Assembly: GCF_023278565.1 (NCBI RefSeq)
Contig: NC_064682.1
Coordinates: forward strand, 1,488,001-1,552,000
Length of the DNA: 64,000 nt
Direction: 5' to 3'
DNA from: Colletotrichum lupini
Lineage: Eukaryota; Ascomycota; Sordariomycetes; Glomerellales; Glomerellaceae
Below, in pieces: positions 25,295-37,473 of this stretch. Both the position numbers and the translations under genes were made by a program. The notes beneath the pieces are model-generated. The model was not told the DNA's origin and made no database searches. It was given only the letters and a program-made list of their open reading frames with translations. Each line of letters begins with the position of its first letter. Positions within the stretch are counted from its first letter, which is position 1.

Positions 25295-26846
25295 AACATC
25301 AATGAACAATCACAGGCCAACTATTCTCCTCAGTGTAAAAGAACATCAAGAGTGAATCAAAAATTATACCAAAAATGCGCAAAAAAGGTGATTGAACGCA
25401 CGTGGCAGTCATCCCCTTCCCCTCCCCTTGCCCTCCCTCCCCGAGAAACATGCAGCGTAAATCACGTACCTCGTCCGTACTCTGGACTGGTATCAACCAC
25501 CTCTCACTTTCACATGTCCACGAAACCTATCCCTCTCTCCGCAATCGCAAAAATGCCAAAGCAACAATACTCTAGGATTGCAAAAATCCAGCCCATTCTC
25601 AATGCGACTCTTCCTCTTCCTCTTTCCTCTTCCTCTCCCACTCCCACTCCCCTTCCAATGTCCCTCCCCTGGCGCAGCCCTAGCGTAACCCGCCGTCGCC
25701 TTGGAATCCCCCCCCATGTCAGCAATGGCCGAGCCCATGGCGGTAGGTATGTCTCGTACTGTCTGTCTGCCCATCGCCTTAGTGCTCCGTACTCCGTAGA
25801 TAGACTCGATAATGCACAACACCGATAAACGGGCTCTGCTTCCGGTCCCCGGGGTGGCTCGTGATGGAGCGCAGCTCTAGCGTATCGGCCAGCGGTGAGC
25901 GCATGGGCTTTTCGTCTGCGCTTCTGCCATCAGTCAGCAGTAGCAGCAAGTAGTCATCTGCCCGGTCGCGCAAGTCCATTCAATGCGAGGCAACGCCGGT
26001 GGTGAGTGTCACAGGGCACATTGACTTGGAAAGAATGAACGAATGAATTACAGTGTCACAGTGATGATGAGACGAGTGTTTGATTGAATGGCCAACTTTT
26101 ATTCATGTTTTTGCTAAACTCTTTTGACGATTTTGGGATTTTTTTGGCTTCGTCGCAATGATCTTGCTTTTGTGGTCCATCTGCGCCGACCTTCTCGTGC
26201 GCTTTTTGTTTTTCAACCCAGCTTTTTTCAACCTCTTCTGCCCTTTCGGCCGTTCTCGTGGGAGTTCTCCACTTTTGGTCTTCCACCACCCGGTTTTTCT
26301 TCTCCCTCCCATGTCTTGTCATCAGCATGCCCCAGTCAGTGTCAGGTCCTGCTGTTGAAGTCGCCTTCGGGCAATGCCTTCTGTAGATGTGTTTTCCCCT
26401 CCTGTTGGTCCTGTCCATAGAGTACAATCCACCTCTCCTTCACCACAAAACTTTCAAACAACCATGTAAATGCAGAGACCCAGACCCATTGATAAAACAT
26501 GAAGGTGGTATGTTGCGAAGACAAAACAGACCATGGTATCGTGTGATGAAGAGACGCCGTGCAAATGTGTGAAAATTAGAATCAGGTCCAAAGGGCCCAC
26601 CCCGAGGCCCAATGAATGCACCCGTGTCGTATCATGGGACTGAATAGTCCCAACTATGCGCGCCCATGATTATGGTACTATGATGAATGGCAGAGCCGAT
26701 GCGATGCCGCCGCGCGCAATGCAGTGTAAAAGCAACCAGAAATAGCTGTGCTCGAGCGGACTCGAAGGCCACACGCTCGTCAGATATCGTGATAAGTGTG
26801 TGTGTTTTGTGTTGTGTTGTGTGTGGCGCAGTAATGTAATAGTGAT

Positions 26847-28641
26847 TTACCATCCCTTGGAGTGGTAGCCTCCAAAGTTGTCAGTATCCTTGGAGAAATA
26901 CTGGGGGTTGATCGGGGCGTCTCCGTTCTTGAGGCAGACCTTCTCGGGGTACTGCTTCAGGTTGGCGACGTCGTGAGAGGTATGGCGTCTCTTGAGGACA
27001 GCGTTGGCAGTAGACGACTTTTGCTGGCGTTCCCAGAGAAGGTTGCGGCGAAGAGACTCGGTCAACTCAGTCGCAAGCATGTTGCGCCGGGTAGTGCGGG
27101 GAGAAAGAGCAGCTTGGAGGTGGCTGTGGCTGGCTGTGGCATGGATAGGCTGGGCAGCCGAGCGAGGCACCTCGTTGATGGGCTTCAGAGGAGAAGAGCG
27201 ATTGCCGCGCTTCATCATGAGAGGGGCGTCATCAGAGTCGTTCGGGGAGACGGCCAAGGTAGGAGGAGCCGGGTGGCTAGTGCGCGACCAAGGGAGTGCC
27301 GAAGTAGACTGGGAAGCAATGTTGCCAAGCTTGCTGGAGCGGTCGTTCTGCTCAGTCATCATGAGCGTGATCAATGAACGGCGCGACGTCAAATTGACCT
27401 TGGAGTCGACGCGCTGGAAGAAGGTCTTCTCATCAATACTAGACTTGTTGCTGTCCTCAATGGAGTCTTCCCAGTCGGAAGAGTCGTCGTCATCATCAAT
27501 GGCGCTCTCGTCAACGTAGTCGGTCTCTGAGTCGTCGGCAATAGCAGAGTTATCGTCGTTGATCATGCGGGTGGAGACATGGTCGGCAAAGGAAGTCGTC
27601 TTCTTCTGACCGGTGAGCAGGGAGCCGGGTTGGGAGGCAAGAGCACTCTTGAGAGAGCTGTCCTCCTCGGAGGAGCCGCCGACCTGGAACATCTTGCGCT
27701 TCTGGACAGGAGCGGGAATGGGTCTGAGGTTCTCGATGCTGTGGCCTTGTTCACTCGAGGAGCAAGACTCGCCGATGGAGAACATGGGCTGCTTCTTGGA
27801 CAGGATGGGCTTGGCTGCAGGTGATGACCTCGGCTCGGGAATGGCGGCGGGAGAGATAACCTTGGGAGAGGCAGGGATGGCTCTGGGGATCTGGGATGGA
27901 GAGAAGCCGCGGACGACGGTGGTGCGAGAGGTGATTTCGGGTGAGGTCGGCTCTTGGGAGTGCTCTTCTTCCGACGACTTGCAAGGCGACTCGGTTGTGG
28001 TAGATCCAGAGTGCTCGTAGACGGGGGAGGCAGGGGCCAGGTCGGGAGTCTCCTTCATAGGAGGCATGTAAGGGGAGGCCATTTGCGGAAGAGGTGCAGA
28101 CAAGGGCTCGTTCTCCTTGATAATGGAGACGACCATCTTCTCGAAGTCGCCGGAAGTGATGTGGCGTTCCTTGCCACGGCTGCGGTTGCTCGCGCAAGAG
28201 TCCTGTCTTTGGATTCTGGGTCGGATCTCGAGGGGTGCGGACAATGAAGTGAAGTCGACTGCCTCGTCGTCGTTTTCTGACTCGACACTGCCGGACAGTT
28301 GAGGAATATCTTGTATTCTGCTGGCTTGGGGAATCTCTCTGGGCAGGCTGGTGGCGGTGATGGAGGCTTGTTCCTCCTCGGTGCAGCAGAACGTTTCACG
28401 GTTCCACAATCGCCAGCTGAGGTTTTCTAACCTGCGACCCTGCTCAACAGACTCTGCGCACTTGGCAAAGACTGGGGGTGTGTTAGTAGACGCGTAGTGC
28501 GCGAGCTCCTTGAACGGAGCAGCCAGGTGCGAGATGCTTACCAGTCCACATGCTGTAGAGGTTCTGAGGATTTGAGGTATCGACCTTGTTGATGACATTG
28601 GTGTCCACTGTCAGGACGTGCGTATCGAGAGGGTAAGGCAT
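26847..28641 (-). CDS. Fungal DUF1752/DUF3295 regulator (Mks1-family, RAS-cAMP negative regulator type)
   Basis: Two exons, 28641-28542 and 28471-26847 (join on the minus strand), give 574 aa. The start is MPYPLDTHVLTVDTN; the upstream open frame of the long exon has no ATG and is intron sequence. Residues about 30-63 carry the GATA-like AreA N-terminal block: SMWTVFAKCAESVEQGRRL, then ENLSWRLWNRE. The middle is Ser/Pro-rich and probably disordered, with an acidic patch around residues 345-375 (DDDDDSSDWEDS). The C-terminus from about residue 490 (TTRRNMLATELTESLRRNLL) to the final GYHSKGW is the conserved DUF3295 end. From family knowledge, this architecture is shared with yeast Mks1, a negative regulator in nutrient and RAS-cAMP signalling; the role here is inferred. 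No DNA-binding zinc finger is present, so it is not a GATA factor itself. The gene looks intact. Nearest neighbours are non-coding DNA. Confidence 0.93.
28472..28541 (-). other. Spliceosomal intron of the DUF3295 gene
   Basis: 70 nt, donor GTAAGC, branch-point TACTAAC about 15 nt before the acceptor CCCAG. It splits the Val codon of the conserved MWTVFAKC block; removing it restores an unbroken conserved sequence, which confirms both splice sites. Confidence 0.95.
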
Positions 28642-29239
28642 TGCGCCGAGATGGGCTGCTCGAATTGAGCAGCTGGAGGTAGTCGGTTCCGCGGATATGG
28701 TGGTGGTTGAGATTGAAAAGACACCCAGCGTTGAGGGTGTATTGGGATTCAGTACAGTAGGGCAGATTCGGCACCTGGAGCGAAGCGAGATGGATGTTGT
28801 CGAGATCAGATTTGGAGTCGCGGGTCGTGGTTTTGGGGGTGGCGGTCGATGATGTCGACGATGAAGTGATGGGCGCTATGTACGTCGGGGAAATGATGTC
28901 GCTGGAAGTGCTGATGCAGACGTCGAGGTGCGGAAGGGCGAAGACAGGAATGCTTTAATATGATGGCGTTTACGGGAGGGGAATCCGGAGAATGCTGGCT
29001 CTGGATGTGCGGAGAGGTGTCGAGTCGATGGTCGAGATGTGCTTCTGGTGGAGCAATGAAGTAAGAGGAGAAGGGAAGGGTGGAAAGTCTGGGGGAAGAC
29101 GGACGTTAATAATTATCGTCACCTCGGGTTTGGCCAGAGAGAGTTGAAAGATGTTGATTAGATGGCAGCGGAGTGGGATGCATGTAAGTAAGTATAGGTA
29201 GATGTAATGTGCGATGGGCAATGGGAAGAGATGGGGATT
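28642..29239 (-). promoter_or_regulatory. 5' leader and proximal promoter of the DUF3295 gene
   Basis: The minus strand just upstream of the ATG is pyrimidine-rich (runs such as CCCTTCCCTTCTCCTC), typical of fungal leaders. No ATG-initiated upstream ORF overlaps the start: the frame 28774-28538 begins at GTG. A TATA box is not evident. A leader intron is possible (a CCAG/GTGCCG donor-like site near 28774) but not proven. Confidence 0.45.
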
Positions 29240-29393
29240 GGGGGGGGGGGGGGGGGGGGGGGGAGGGGGGGGGGGAGCTTGGGAGTGGGGGGGGGGGGGG
29301 GGGGGGGGGGGGTGGGGGGTGGGGGGGGGGTGGGGGTGGGGGGGGGAGGGGGAGGGGGGGGGGGGGGGGGGGGTGGGGGGGGGGGGGGGGGGG

Positions 29394-29423
<30 letters not shown>
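29240..29423. repeat. 184-bp nearly pure G tract
   Basis: G runs interrupted only by scattered A, T and rare C; on the coding strand of the DUF3295 gene it is a C tract, about 600 bp before the ATG. It has strong G-quadruplex potential. All open frames crossing it are poly-Gly or poly-Pro artefacts. Exact length should be treated with caution because homopolymers assemble poorly. Confidence 0.95.
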
Positions 29424-29424
<1 letters not shown>

Positions 29425-32400
29425 GTGGGTGATGTTGATGCTGGCATGGGGGTGAGTCGCGGTGAGCAAAGCACGTATATCCTCGCACCTCCCTCAGCAT
29501 GGGACAAGAAGACAAGAGGGGAGGGAGGAGCGAGCAGGGGCCCCCGGCATGGAGCACCACTACCTGGTAAAGAGGGAAAAAAAAGAAGAAGGCACGAAGG
29601 AGAGGAAGGGAAAGAAGAGGGTGTGGGTGCTGAGGTGTGGGGGTGTGAGTGACAATTGGGTATGGAGAGGTAAGGTACGTACTGCGAAAAAAATGAGAGA
29701 GAGGAGAGACCTTGGGACCTGAGGCCTTGGGTTGTGACGACGGAAGTGTTGAAGCAAAAGTGGAGGTAACTCATGTATTCAGGTACGGGGCACAAAGTAC
29801 CGCCAGTCGGTGGCTTTTCTCTTTTCCAGAGGGGAATGACCCTCCCCAAGACGAGCATCACAGGCAGTACCACTTCTTCTCAGTTACCAGGTAGGTGTAT
29901 TCGTGCGGATATACGGACAGCATTCTGCGGTTGCCCAAGCTCTCGACTGTCTTTGCCTCCAGTTGTATCTATCCATCTGTCCTGGCGAGAGACGGACAAG
30001 TCAGTTCTTCTCTGCTGGTTCTTTCGGCTTGTGACGACGCTGGGCCTCTTCGTGCCGGGTGATTCAGAATCAGGTCTAGAGCAGAAAGAAAGACTCAACT
30101 CAGTCAACCTAAGTCAGTCATGTCAGTGTGTTCCATCCCAAGCAATGTCAGGGTGTCAGGGGTTCTGAACGACTCTTTGCGGCGGTATCTCGGTACGTAG
30201 CCGAATGTACAGACGCAAGACTCCACGAGACCACAGAACCAGAACGGAGAGAGCGCGGAACAGTAATACCAGCACCCAGCAGCGCAGCCATCAAGCGCAA
30301 GACGGCAAGGCAGTCACGGGTGCGCAAGAGACCTTCTGGGACGGTCAACGACACAGGGATACGTACAAAGGGCACTCCAAGGGCCCAAGGGAAGGGGGTT
30401 GACGAGGTCCAGAAACTTGTCGTTCGGGGAAGTTCGGTACACTGCCTGGACGGGGCAAGTCGTGGTGGCTTCCCCCCCGGAGTTCGAGAGGGGGTCCAGG
30501 AACGTGAGCTGTCTTGACTCTTGACTTTTGCTCTGATGTTCCCCGAGAGACTCCTCCCAGAGAGACAGTAGCTCCCTTATTCTCATCTCGAACCAAGCCC
30601 AAAGGGGCATCATAGGGCAATTGCGCTGAACTCCATACGGCAACCCAACGCGCAATTTTGGGAGCGCGGGTGACCCAGGATACTACTCCTTTCGGTATAG
30701 CTCGCGTCTCCCGACACTTAGCCGTTTTGGGCAGTACTTCAGTCCGTTGAGGCGGCGAACGTCGACGGTCAGCTGTCCGCTCTTCCCCCTCTCCGTTCCA
30801 TCCCTCCACGTCTTCCAACTTCAGGAACGAAAACTTTCAATTGAGACCTGGGGCCTGGCCCAGCTCAGTCCGTTGGGCTCCACGTTCAGCTCCACGGACG
30901 CCTCGCCCACGGGACCGTTTGGGTCATGTGACGGGAGTCTTCTGGCCGTCTTCGTCGCGGCATCACCAATCCAGGCCCATTAGATTGCCGCATTGCGTCC
31001 CGTCCGTCCGTCGGTTGTTTTGTCACCGTCAGCACCTCGGCCAATCCAGACCAAGCTACTCCGTATGGAACATGCCAATTCAGTCTCCATATCGCGTCTC
31101 CGTCACGGTTCTGGATCTTTGGGGGGCACAGAATCTTCGTACGTACGTTCAAGAGAAAAACGGAGACTCTCCCTGTGCGGAATACGGGGTTTCTGTCACC
31201 AATTCTCAGTGGCTAAGTCGTCTGGCCGAATATGCGCCGCGCCTCATCTCCACGTTTTCCATCCAAAAGTCTCCATCGGCCTCGTCTCGACCTCCAAAGA
31301 CTCCTCCACAGGCAAAGGCTCCTCCGCAGAGTCCACACCTCTACCCCCGTCCGGTCCTCCGTCGCGCTTTTTCCGTCAACCGTCATTCGGTACCTGGCCG
31401 AAACACCCGTACACTGCCCAAAGAGGATAAGCCAGAGATCTGCTACCCAAAGAGGCCTGGCGTACCTCCTCGATCTACCGTCCTGCCGGCACTGTTCCCC
31501 TTCTGGCACCCTCACAGACCGCGACGGCCTAGAACGAATGCAGCCTCGACAGCTCGCTGCCATTTACAGCGATTTCCGTCTGGTCACTGGTCACGAGCCG
31601 CCGTGCCTCTTCCCGCCGAAACGGATCGCCGTCCAGCTCGAACCGTGAAGGCAACGTCCATCAACGCCCTGTCCCTGTCGGTCCCTGTCCAGCTGCTCAC
31701 CTGCCCTGCGGCCTCGCTGCTCTTCTCCGAACCTAGGGAGCCACTGGAGGGGAAAAAGACTTGTCCTGCCAGAGGGAAAGGGTCCCTGACTGACTGACTG
31801 ACTCCTTGAGCTGAGAACGGCACAACGGAGGTGACAACGCACAACGAGACCACCAGAAGAAACGCTCGACTCGACTGGTTCGCCTGGTTCTCTCTGCTGT
31901 GCCCGTGACTTCGGACCAACCCAAACCGATGCTTTCTCAATCTCTGCTTCGAGGCTTTAGGTTGCTCAACCCTTCCGTCGGGACGACCGCCAATCGCTTC
32001 CCCGGAAACCCCCCTTTGAGTATTGACGTTCACTCTACGAATACTGGGGTCAAACAGATGCCCTGGTTCCGAACGTTCCAATTTCCCCAGCATTCGGTCC
32101 CGTCCCTGATGTCTGGATCGCGAGTCGCAGGTGCCGCTGCAAATACAGTGCCCGTTAATTGGATTGCCGTGGCATTGTCACCACGGGGACAGACTTGTCG
32201 CAGCCCCTCTTCCGCTTCGAGCATTTCCAAACCTACGGATACCACAGCCGCGAGGTCCCTCGGGACGAAATCCGGCCTGCTACGCGGAAGGATAGGTTTA
32301 GGCGCAAGATTGAAGGGAGAACATCTTTCGGCAACTCGCAGTGCCCGTCCGTGTCCACGAGACTATCTCTCATGGCGGCTGCATAGCCCTCGATAGTGTC

Positions 32401-35400
32401 GACTGCTCATAGTGAGCTGGCACCAAAGCAGCTTGCTTGGGCCCGGACTCGCGACGGCGACAAGGTCAATTCGTCGTCGCCAAATTTGGTTGCGGACGAA
32501 TCGGCGGCGGCCCGTCCTTGAGCGCTGACACGGCGATGTGACATGCTCTGACCCCCTCGCTGGCTTGCGACTTTGCTGCTTGACTGGTTGCGGCAGCGCG
32601 TCTGCGCTCGCCCCAAATCGACCCCGTGATGATGCCCATCACTTAGGTCATCAACAAATCCTGCCGCTTGTCGCCTGTCTGCCGCCTGCCCGCTGCCCGC
32701 CCACGAAGCTCAGCCCTCGTGAGGCGTCAGTAATGACAAGGGACGCAATAACAACAGTCATTCTCAATGTTGATCGCAAGGAGGCATCCTATCTACAGAC
32801 ATGCACATCAGCCAAGCAGCAACTTGGAACCTGGTATCGATGATGAACTCAACCGCCCTGCTTGCTCATCGCCTCATTACCTACCCCGCGGTTGGTTGCC
32901 AGAATGTCATGGGATCCAGTGTTCATCAACGGGTTGGACAGGGGGTCGGGGGCAGCAAGAGGCAGATGGGCGCTTTGTGGGCTCTCCCACGCCCCGGAAT
33001 GAGTTGTTCTTCCTGCTCACGAGAGACACTCATGCCAACTCAGAGGTCAGAAAGAACAAGGCCAAGACGTATGCAGTCGGTGTCAGAAGGCATGGTTGAG
33101 ACTGATCGATCCTGAGGGACCGACAGAAGCAGCATGCCAGACCTTCGTTAAACCTTCGAGGCTTTCTGGTTCCTGAACCAGGCGAGACATTCGTTCCCAA
33201 ACTCTCAAGCCCCGGCATGGGTCAACTGGTCACCAGGCCCCAAAAAGTGCCTCGTCACAGCACCTGGGGGAACTTTGGAGAGGCTGCAATTGGACCCTTG
33301 AAACGTCACCTTTTCCCCAATGCAGTTGCTGGAGCAGTTCCTAGAGACTGGTGTTCATTTCACCGCGTTGGTGGTCACTCGTCACTCACCTTGCAGTTCG
33401 TTTTTTCTGCCACTGGACATCACCAAAGCCCTACAATTCAGAGTTTCAGGCTTTCAGGCTTTGCTCATGGTCCATGTGGTTTACTCATCGCGCAATGACC
33501 GCCGCTTGTTTGACAACTCACATTTTCAACTCTGCGCAAAAAGCAACGTTTGTCGTTCGATTGGGACCTTGCTTGACGACAGTTTGGTCAAGTGACGGGT
33601 TGCCTCTGGAAGCCCAAAGTCAAGCCAACGCCGGCACCCCACGTCTCGTTAGGTACCATGAAGCAAACACCGCAGCTTGGGGGGCTGAAGCCACTGCCAC
33701 TCTTTTCCTCTTTTCCCTCACCCTGAAGCCGCGCCACGCCTGGCATCACGGCGACTGTCAGCGCGGGATGCTAGTTCTGTGGGAGCACCCGTCCGTCCGT
33801 CACGGTTGGCGGAGCGGCCAGTACCCCTACTCTCCGTGGTCATCTGTTCACCCTTGACCCAGGGTGACTGGAGGATTCTGGCTTGCCTATCTCGCTGTAT
33901 CCTTGAAAGTTGAAGCCCGATGTGCACGGCATTTTGATACGGGCTTTCGGCGCCATCGTCGATGGGGAGCTCCGCCCTTGTCAAGCCCGAATTGACAATG
34001 GCAGAGCACAATATTATCTGCCAGGGGGCACTTGTCGTGAGCGCCGTCACCTTGGTGTTCGCTTCGCAGAAAACGGTCTCCGGGGGACCACGATATCGCT
34101 TCCGCGACCATCTAGCAGTCCCGAGGCCGTGGTAATCATACGTCGTGCGGAGCTAATGGGAAATGGACAGGCCCTACGATCCTGCTCCAACTCACCCCCG
34201 ACAACGGACCGAGAGACAAAACGGAACCCGCGAGTAACATGATTGTGAGAAGACACGAACATGGTGACGATCATACGAGGCAGGAGGGAAAAAGGTATTG
34301 TCCTAGCCTCGCGAAGATATCGCTTGCGCATATGAGAACACGCGACGCCGAAACCAACGGCGCAGTTGGAGCTAGGGGAGAGGCTTTCCGAGGAATCAAT
34401 CACTCTTGATTCCTTCCCAAACTCCCGGATGCCGGTGTGCATGGGTTCTAAGATGAAGGGCACGGCGCAAGCCATACTCGAACTGCGTACCCGGTGAGCA
34501 TTCCATCGAAAGACCGATGGCGCGACAAACAATTGTTCGGTGCAAGTTGCGCCCTCGAGCCGGGGTGGCATATTCGTACGCATAGTGTACGAAGTAGACA
34601 TGGCCAGAAAAGATGAGACGGCTTGGATCCAACAACCCGGATTATTGGAATCGTGGGATTATCAGGAGTGTCGTTAACTGACAGGACGGTTGGTTCTCCT
34701 CCCTTTTCCTTCCTCGGCTACGACTATACCCATGGTATTGCGAGTTGTTGCGACAAGCAGGTCAACGGGGGATGGGTGAAAACCGATATCCCATGGGCCA
34801 TGAACCCATGCCATCATTCACGAAAGGACGGAGCATTCACCTGAAGTTGACCTCGGCCGGGGGTGGGAAGGGGGGGAAGCGGCCCGGTTCTGGAAGGCCA
34901 ACTGATGCATCCCAATCAAATTGACTTTGCTACACCTGGTCACCGGTAGAGGGATTGGGAAGGCGATAAATCATACAAAAATCCCAAGAACCGGGGACGG
35001 CGTAGACGCTCCACCACTCATGGTCCACTGCTATTGTGGTTGGTTGGGCGCAACGGGAAAAATCGTGCACCTCGGCCTGGCTTGCGGTACTTCTTCGCTT
35101 CGCCGCACACAACTGCAAGCACACCAGGCCACCCAGGTTCCGCCAAGGTGAGGAGAATGCCTGTGAAGGTGAAAAGGTGTGGGAGTTGGAGATTGGAGAG
35201 GGGAAGGGGAAGGGTGTGGTTCTTTGAGCAAACGGGTCCTGACAAGGCATCTCCAACGACGACAATTACGACATGGCCCTCCGACTCCCTCTTGCTTCTC
35301 TTCTTCTCTCAAAAGGTTCCCAGGGGACTGGACGACGACACCCATGATGAGACGAAATGGGCCGGGTCCCCGGTTCACACTTGACTTTTGACCTCACATA

Positions 35401-36594
35401 TCTGATTTTGTTTTTGCTACTACGGATACTCTCTAGGTCGCTGTTTGCACGCCTTGTCGGCTACCGCGAAAATGATACGTCGCATCGGCCGAGAGATTGG
35501 GAACCTTGGCCTCGGGAACATCTAGAGCATAGAGTTTGTGCCTAGCTATCCCTACGGCGCCTTCAGCTCTGGGGAGAGGTGGTGGTGGTCAGTCACAAGG
35601 TGACTGATAACATCATCGCCAGCATCTGAGCACACAGATACCAGTACGTAAGGGCGAGAGGGAAACCGGACAAAAATTGGCAGAGAAAAGGGAGAGAAAT
35701 GGTGTGTGTGCCTCTGCCATCCCGGACAACATGCAGGGATGGGTTTGTCCATCGGGCTTCCACAACGGGAAAGCAATGTGGGGGCGCGCCCTTCTCAGTC
35801 GGCGGCGGACGGGGCCGCTTCCGGCGCGCTGGGCCCCGAACTTCTTCTGTGAAGGTTTGTGTATGTGTGTGTGTGTGTCTCTGTGAAGCAACTCAAGCTC
35901 AGGAAAGGAATTGCGGAATTTCCTAGGCCGCCCGCGGCCGGGTCAGCTGGTGATGTCCGAAAAAGCAAATACGTGGAAATCGCGACTCCTGTCATTGGCG
36001 CGAGGGAAGGCAAATAGTAGTTTAGCCAAGACGAAAGCTGACTCGAATCGCGGTAGGTACGGAGTAGGCCTGGTTGTAATTACCGGGCTTTTCGATGCGT
36101 CGGGATGTAGAGTAGTTCCCGGATTTTGGAAGAGGCTTGGTGCAAGGTAGCGCGAGTCGACCATCGCGATTTGGAGGGCGTTTGAAGCATCACGATCTTT
36201 ATCGGTTCGCTCGAATCGACGGCACGCTTGCGTATTTGTTTTGCTTTGAATATCGTTTATCCGTACACCGAAACGCAGTGTCCGCTTCTGCTGAGACTTG
36301 CCGTCTCATTCCTGTTTGTCGCGTTCAGTCGTTCACTTGGCTTGATGGACACTTTGCAGTACAACTACGTATTCCCATAGGCTACCTATACTACGTGGCC
36401 GAAGGCGGCGGTCAGATGCGCAGAGACGGAATGCACGATGGGGAAAAGCCCAGCGGCGGCTCGCGGGCCGGCGACTCTTCCGTCCGAAAGGGGATGGGGG
36501 ACGGTGCAGCCCCCCCACGCGCGGTTGGACCGAGTTCCCGCCTCCCTACCACTGCTCCAAGTTCAGAGAAGAGTAGGTAATTAACCCGTAAGAG
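29424..36594. other. Long single-copy stretch without a secure gene
   Basis: Normal-GC DNA. The longest open frame (30841-31797, plus) starts at TTG; its first ATG (31072) would leave 241 codons of Pro/Arg/Ser-rich sequence with no domain. A CTGA repeat lies at 31786-31803 and a short GT repeat near 35862-35878. No introns with convincing donor, branch and acceptor around a recognisable coding block were found. Confidence 0.45.
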
Positions 36595-37473
36595 TACAAA
36601 ACTACCTCTAAGTACCTTATTATTAAAGAAAGTTAATTCTTTCTAAGTTATAAATATAAGAATATAGTTTTAATAAAATAGTATAATACTTACTTAATAC
36701 TTAAATTAAAATACTTTTTTAAACTCGTTATAAAAAAAAATTATATTATTAACTACTTATTATTAAGGTTTATAATTAGTATTATAGTTTTAATTATAAT
36801 AATTTTATTTATAATAAATAAAAAGTTTAATTATAAATCTTTTAAAAGCCTCTTTTTAAGGGCTATAAAAGCCTTTAAATTAAGTTAAAATACTTATTAA
36901 AATATTATTAACTAAACTAATTTTATAATAATAACCTTAATAAAAAAATTAAAAAATAAATTAAAAAATAATATTAAAATCCTTATTAATATTAAGTATA
37001 ATTTATAAAAAGTAATAATATAGTTATAAAATATTAATAATATATTTTATATTAAAAAACTATTATTAATATTAATAAAATAAATAGGGCTATATTAATA
37101 TAATACTTTAGCTTTTTTTTATAACTTAAGGATTATAACTTTAAATAATATTAAAAGTTTATTAAAAAGCTCTTTTAAGTATTTTAATATATTTATTATT
37201 ATTTTTATAATAATAAGACTCCCGGTACTTATATATAAATATAAGTTACTTATTTTTAAATAGTAATATTAATTTATTAATAAGCTATTAAAACTACGAT
37301 TTTAGTAATCTCTTAACGAGGGAGAGAGTAAAATAAAAGAAAAAATAAGTAATTTATAAAAAGGGTTAAGGTTAAATAGTGCGGAATTCGAGGGCAGGGT
37401 AGCGTCTATATATACTGCGGCAATCCTTTAGTAATACAAAACGATGGAGTTAAATAGTGTATAAAACTGCCTC
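36595..37473 (-). mobile_element. 851-bp RIP-mutated element, copy B, with 14-bp TSD
   Basis: The element proper is 36609-37459 and is the reverse complement of copy A. In the minus direction it starts CACTATTTAACTCC and ends AAGGTACTTA, as copy A does. The target duplication reads GAGGCAGTTTTATA on one side (37460-37473) and GAGGTAGTTTTGTA on the other (36595-36608, both in minus sense), two transitions apart. It is much more AT-rich than copy A, so RIP hit it harder; only the first ~100 bp stay readable. It interrupts a probable small coding gene whose N-terminal part lies at 37892-37460. Confidence 0.85.

Larger units (their letters stand above)
22779..26846. other. Spacer downstream of the DUF3295 gene, microsatellite-rich
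   Basis: No secure gene. It holds an AC microsatellite, a GT microsatellite and two G-runs, listed separately. A lysine/glutamate-rich minus frame at 26427-26056 starts with ATG (123 codons, with EERAEEV-like composition) and lies 420 bp beyond the stop of the DUF3295 gene. It could be 3' UTR of that gene or a separate small ORF. Frames running through the G-runs are artefacts of low complexity. Confidence 0.45.

Noticed and set aside
24948..25828. Gly-rich and Pro-rich frames across the 25.1-25.3 kb G-runs
   Set aside because: Homopolymer artefact; flanking residues have no domain and the starts are arbitrary.
28538..28774. Apparent upstream ORF overlapping the start of the DUF3295 gene
   Set aside because: It begins at GTG, not ATG, so it is not a credible eukaryotic uORF; its 3' part is the first exon in another frame.
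28970..29873. Long poly-Pro and poly-Gly reading frames
   Set aside because: They arise from the G/C homopolymer tract; frames are open on both strands simply because the tract lacks stops.
30841..31797. 318-codon plus-strand frame
   Set aside because: Starts at TTG; the first ATG leaves a Pro/Arg/Ser-rich 241-codon frame without domain, with open frames on the opposite strand too.
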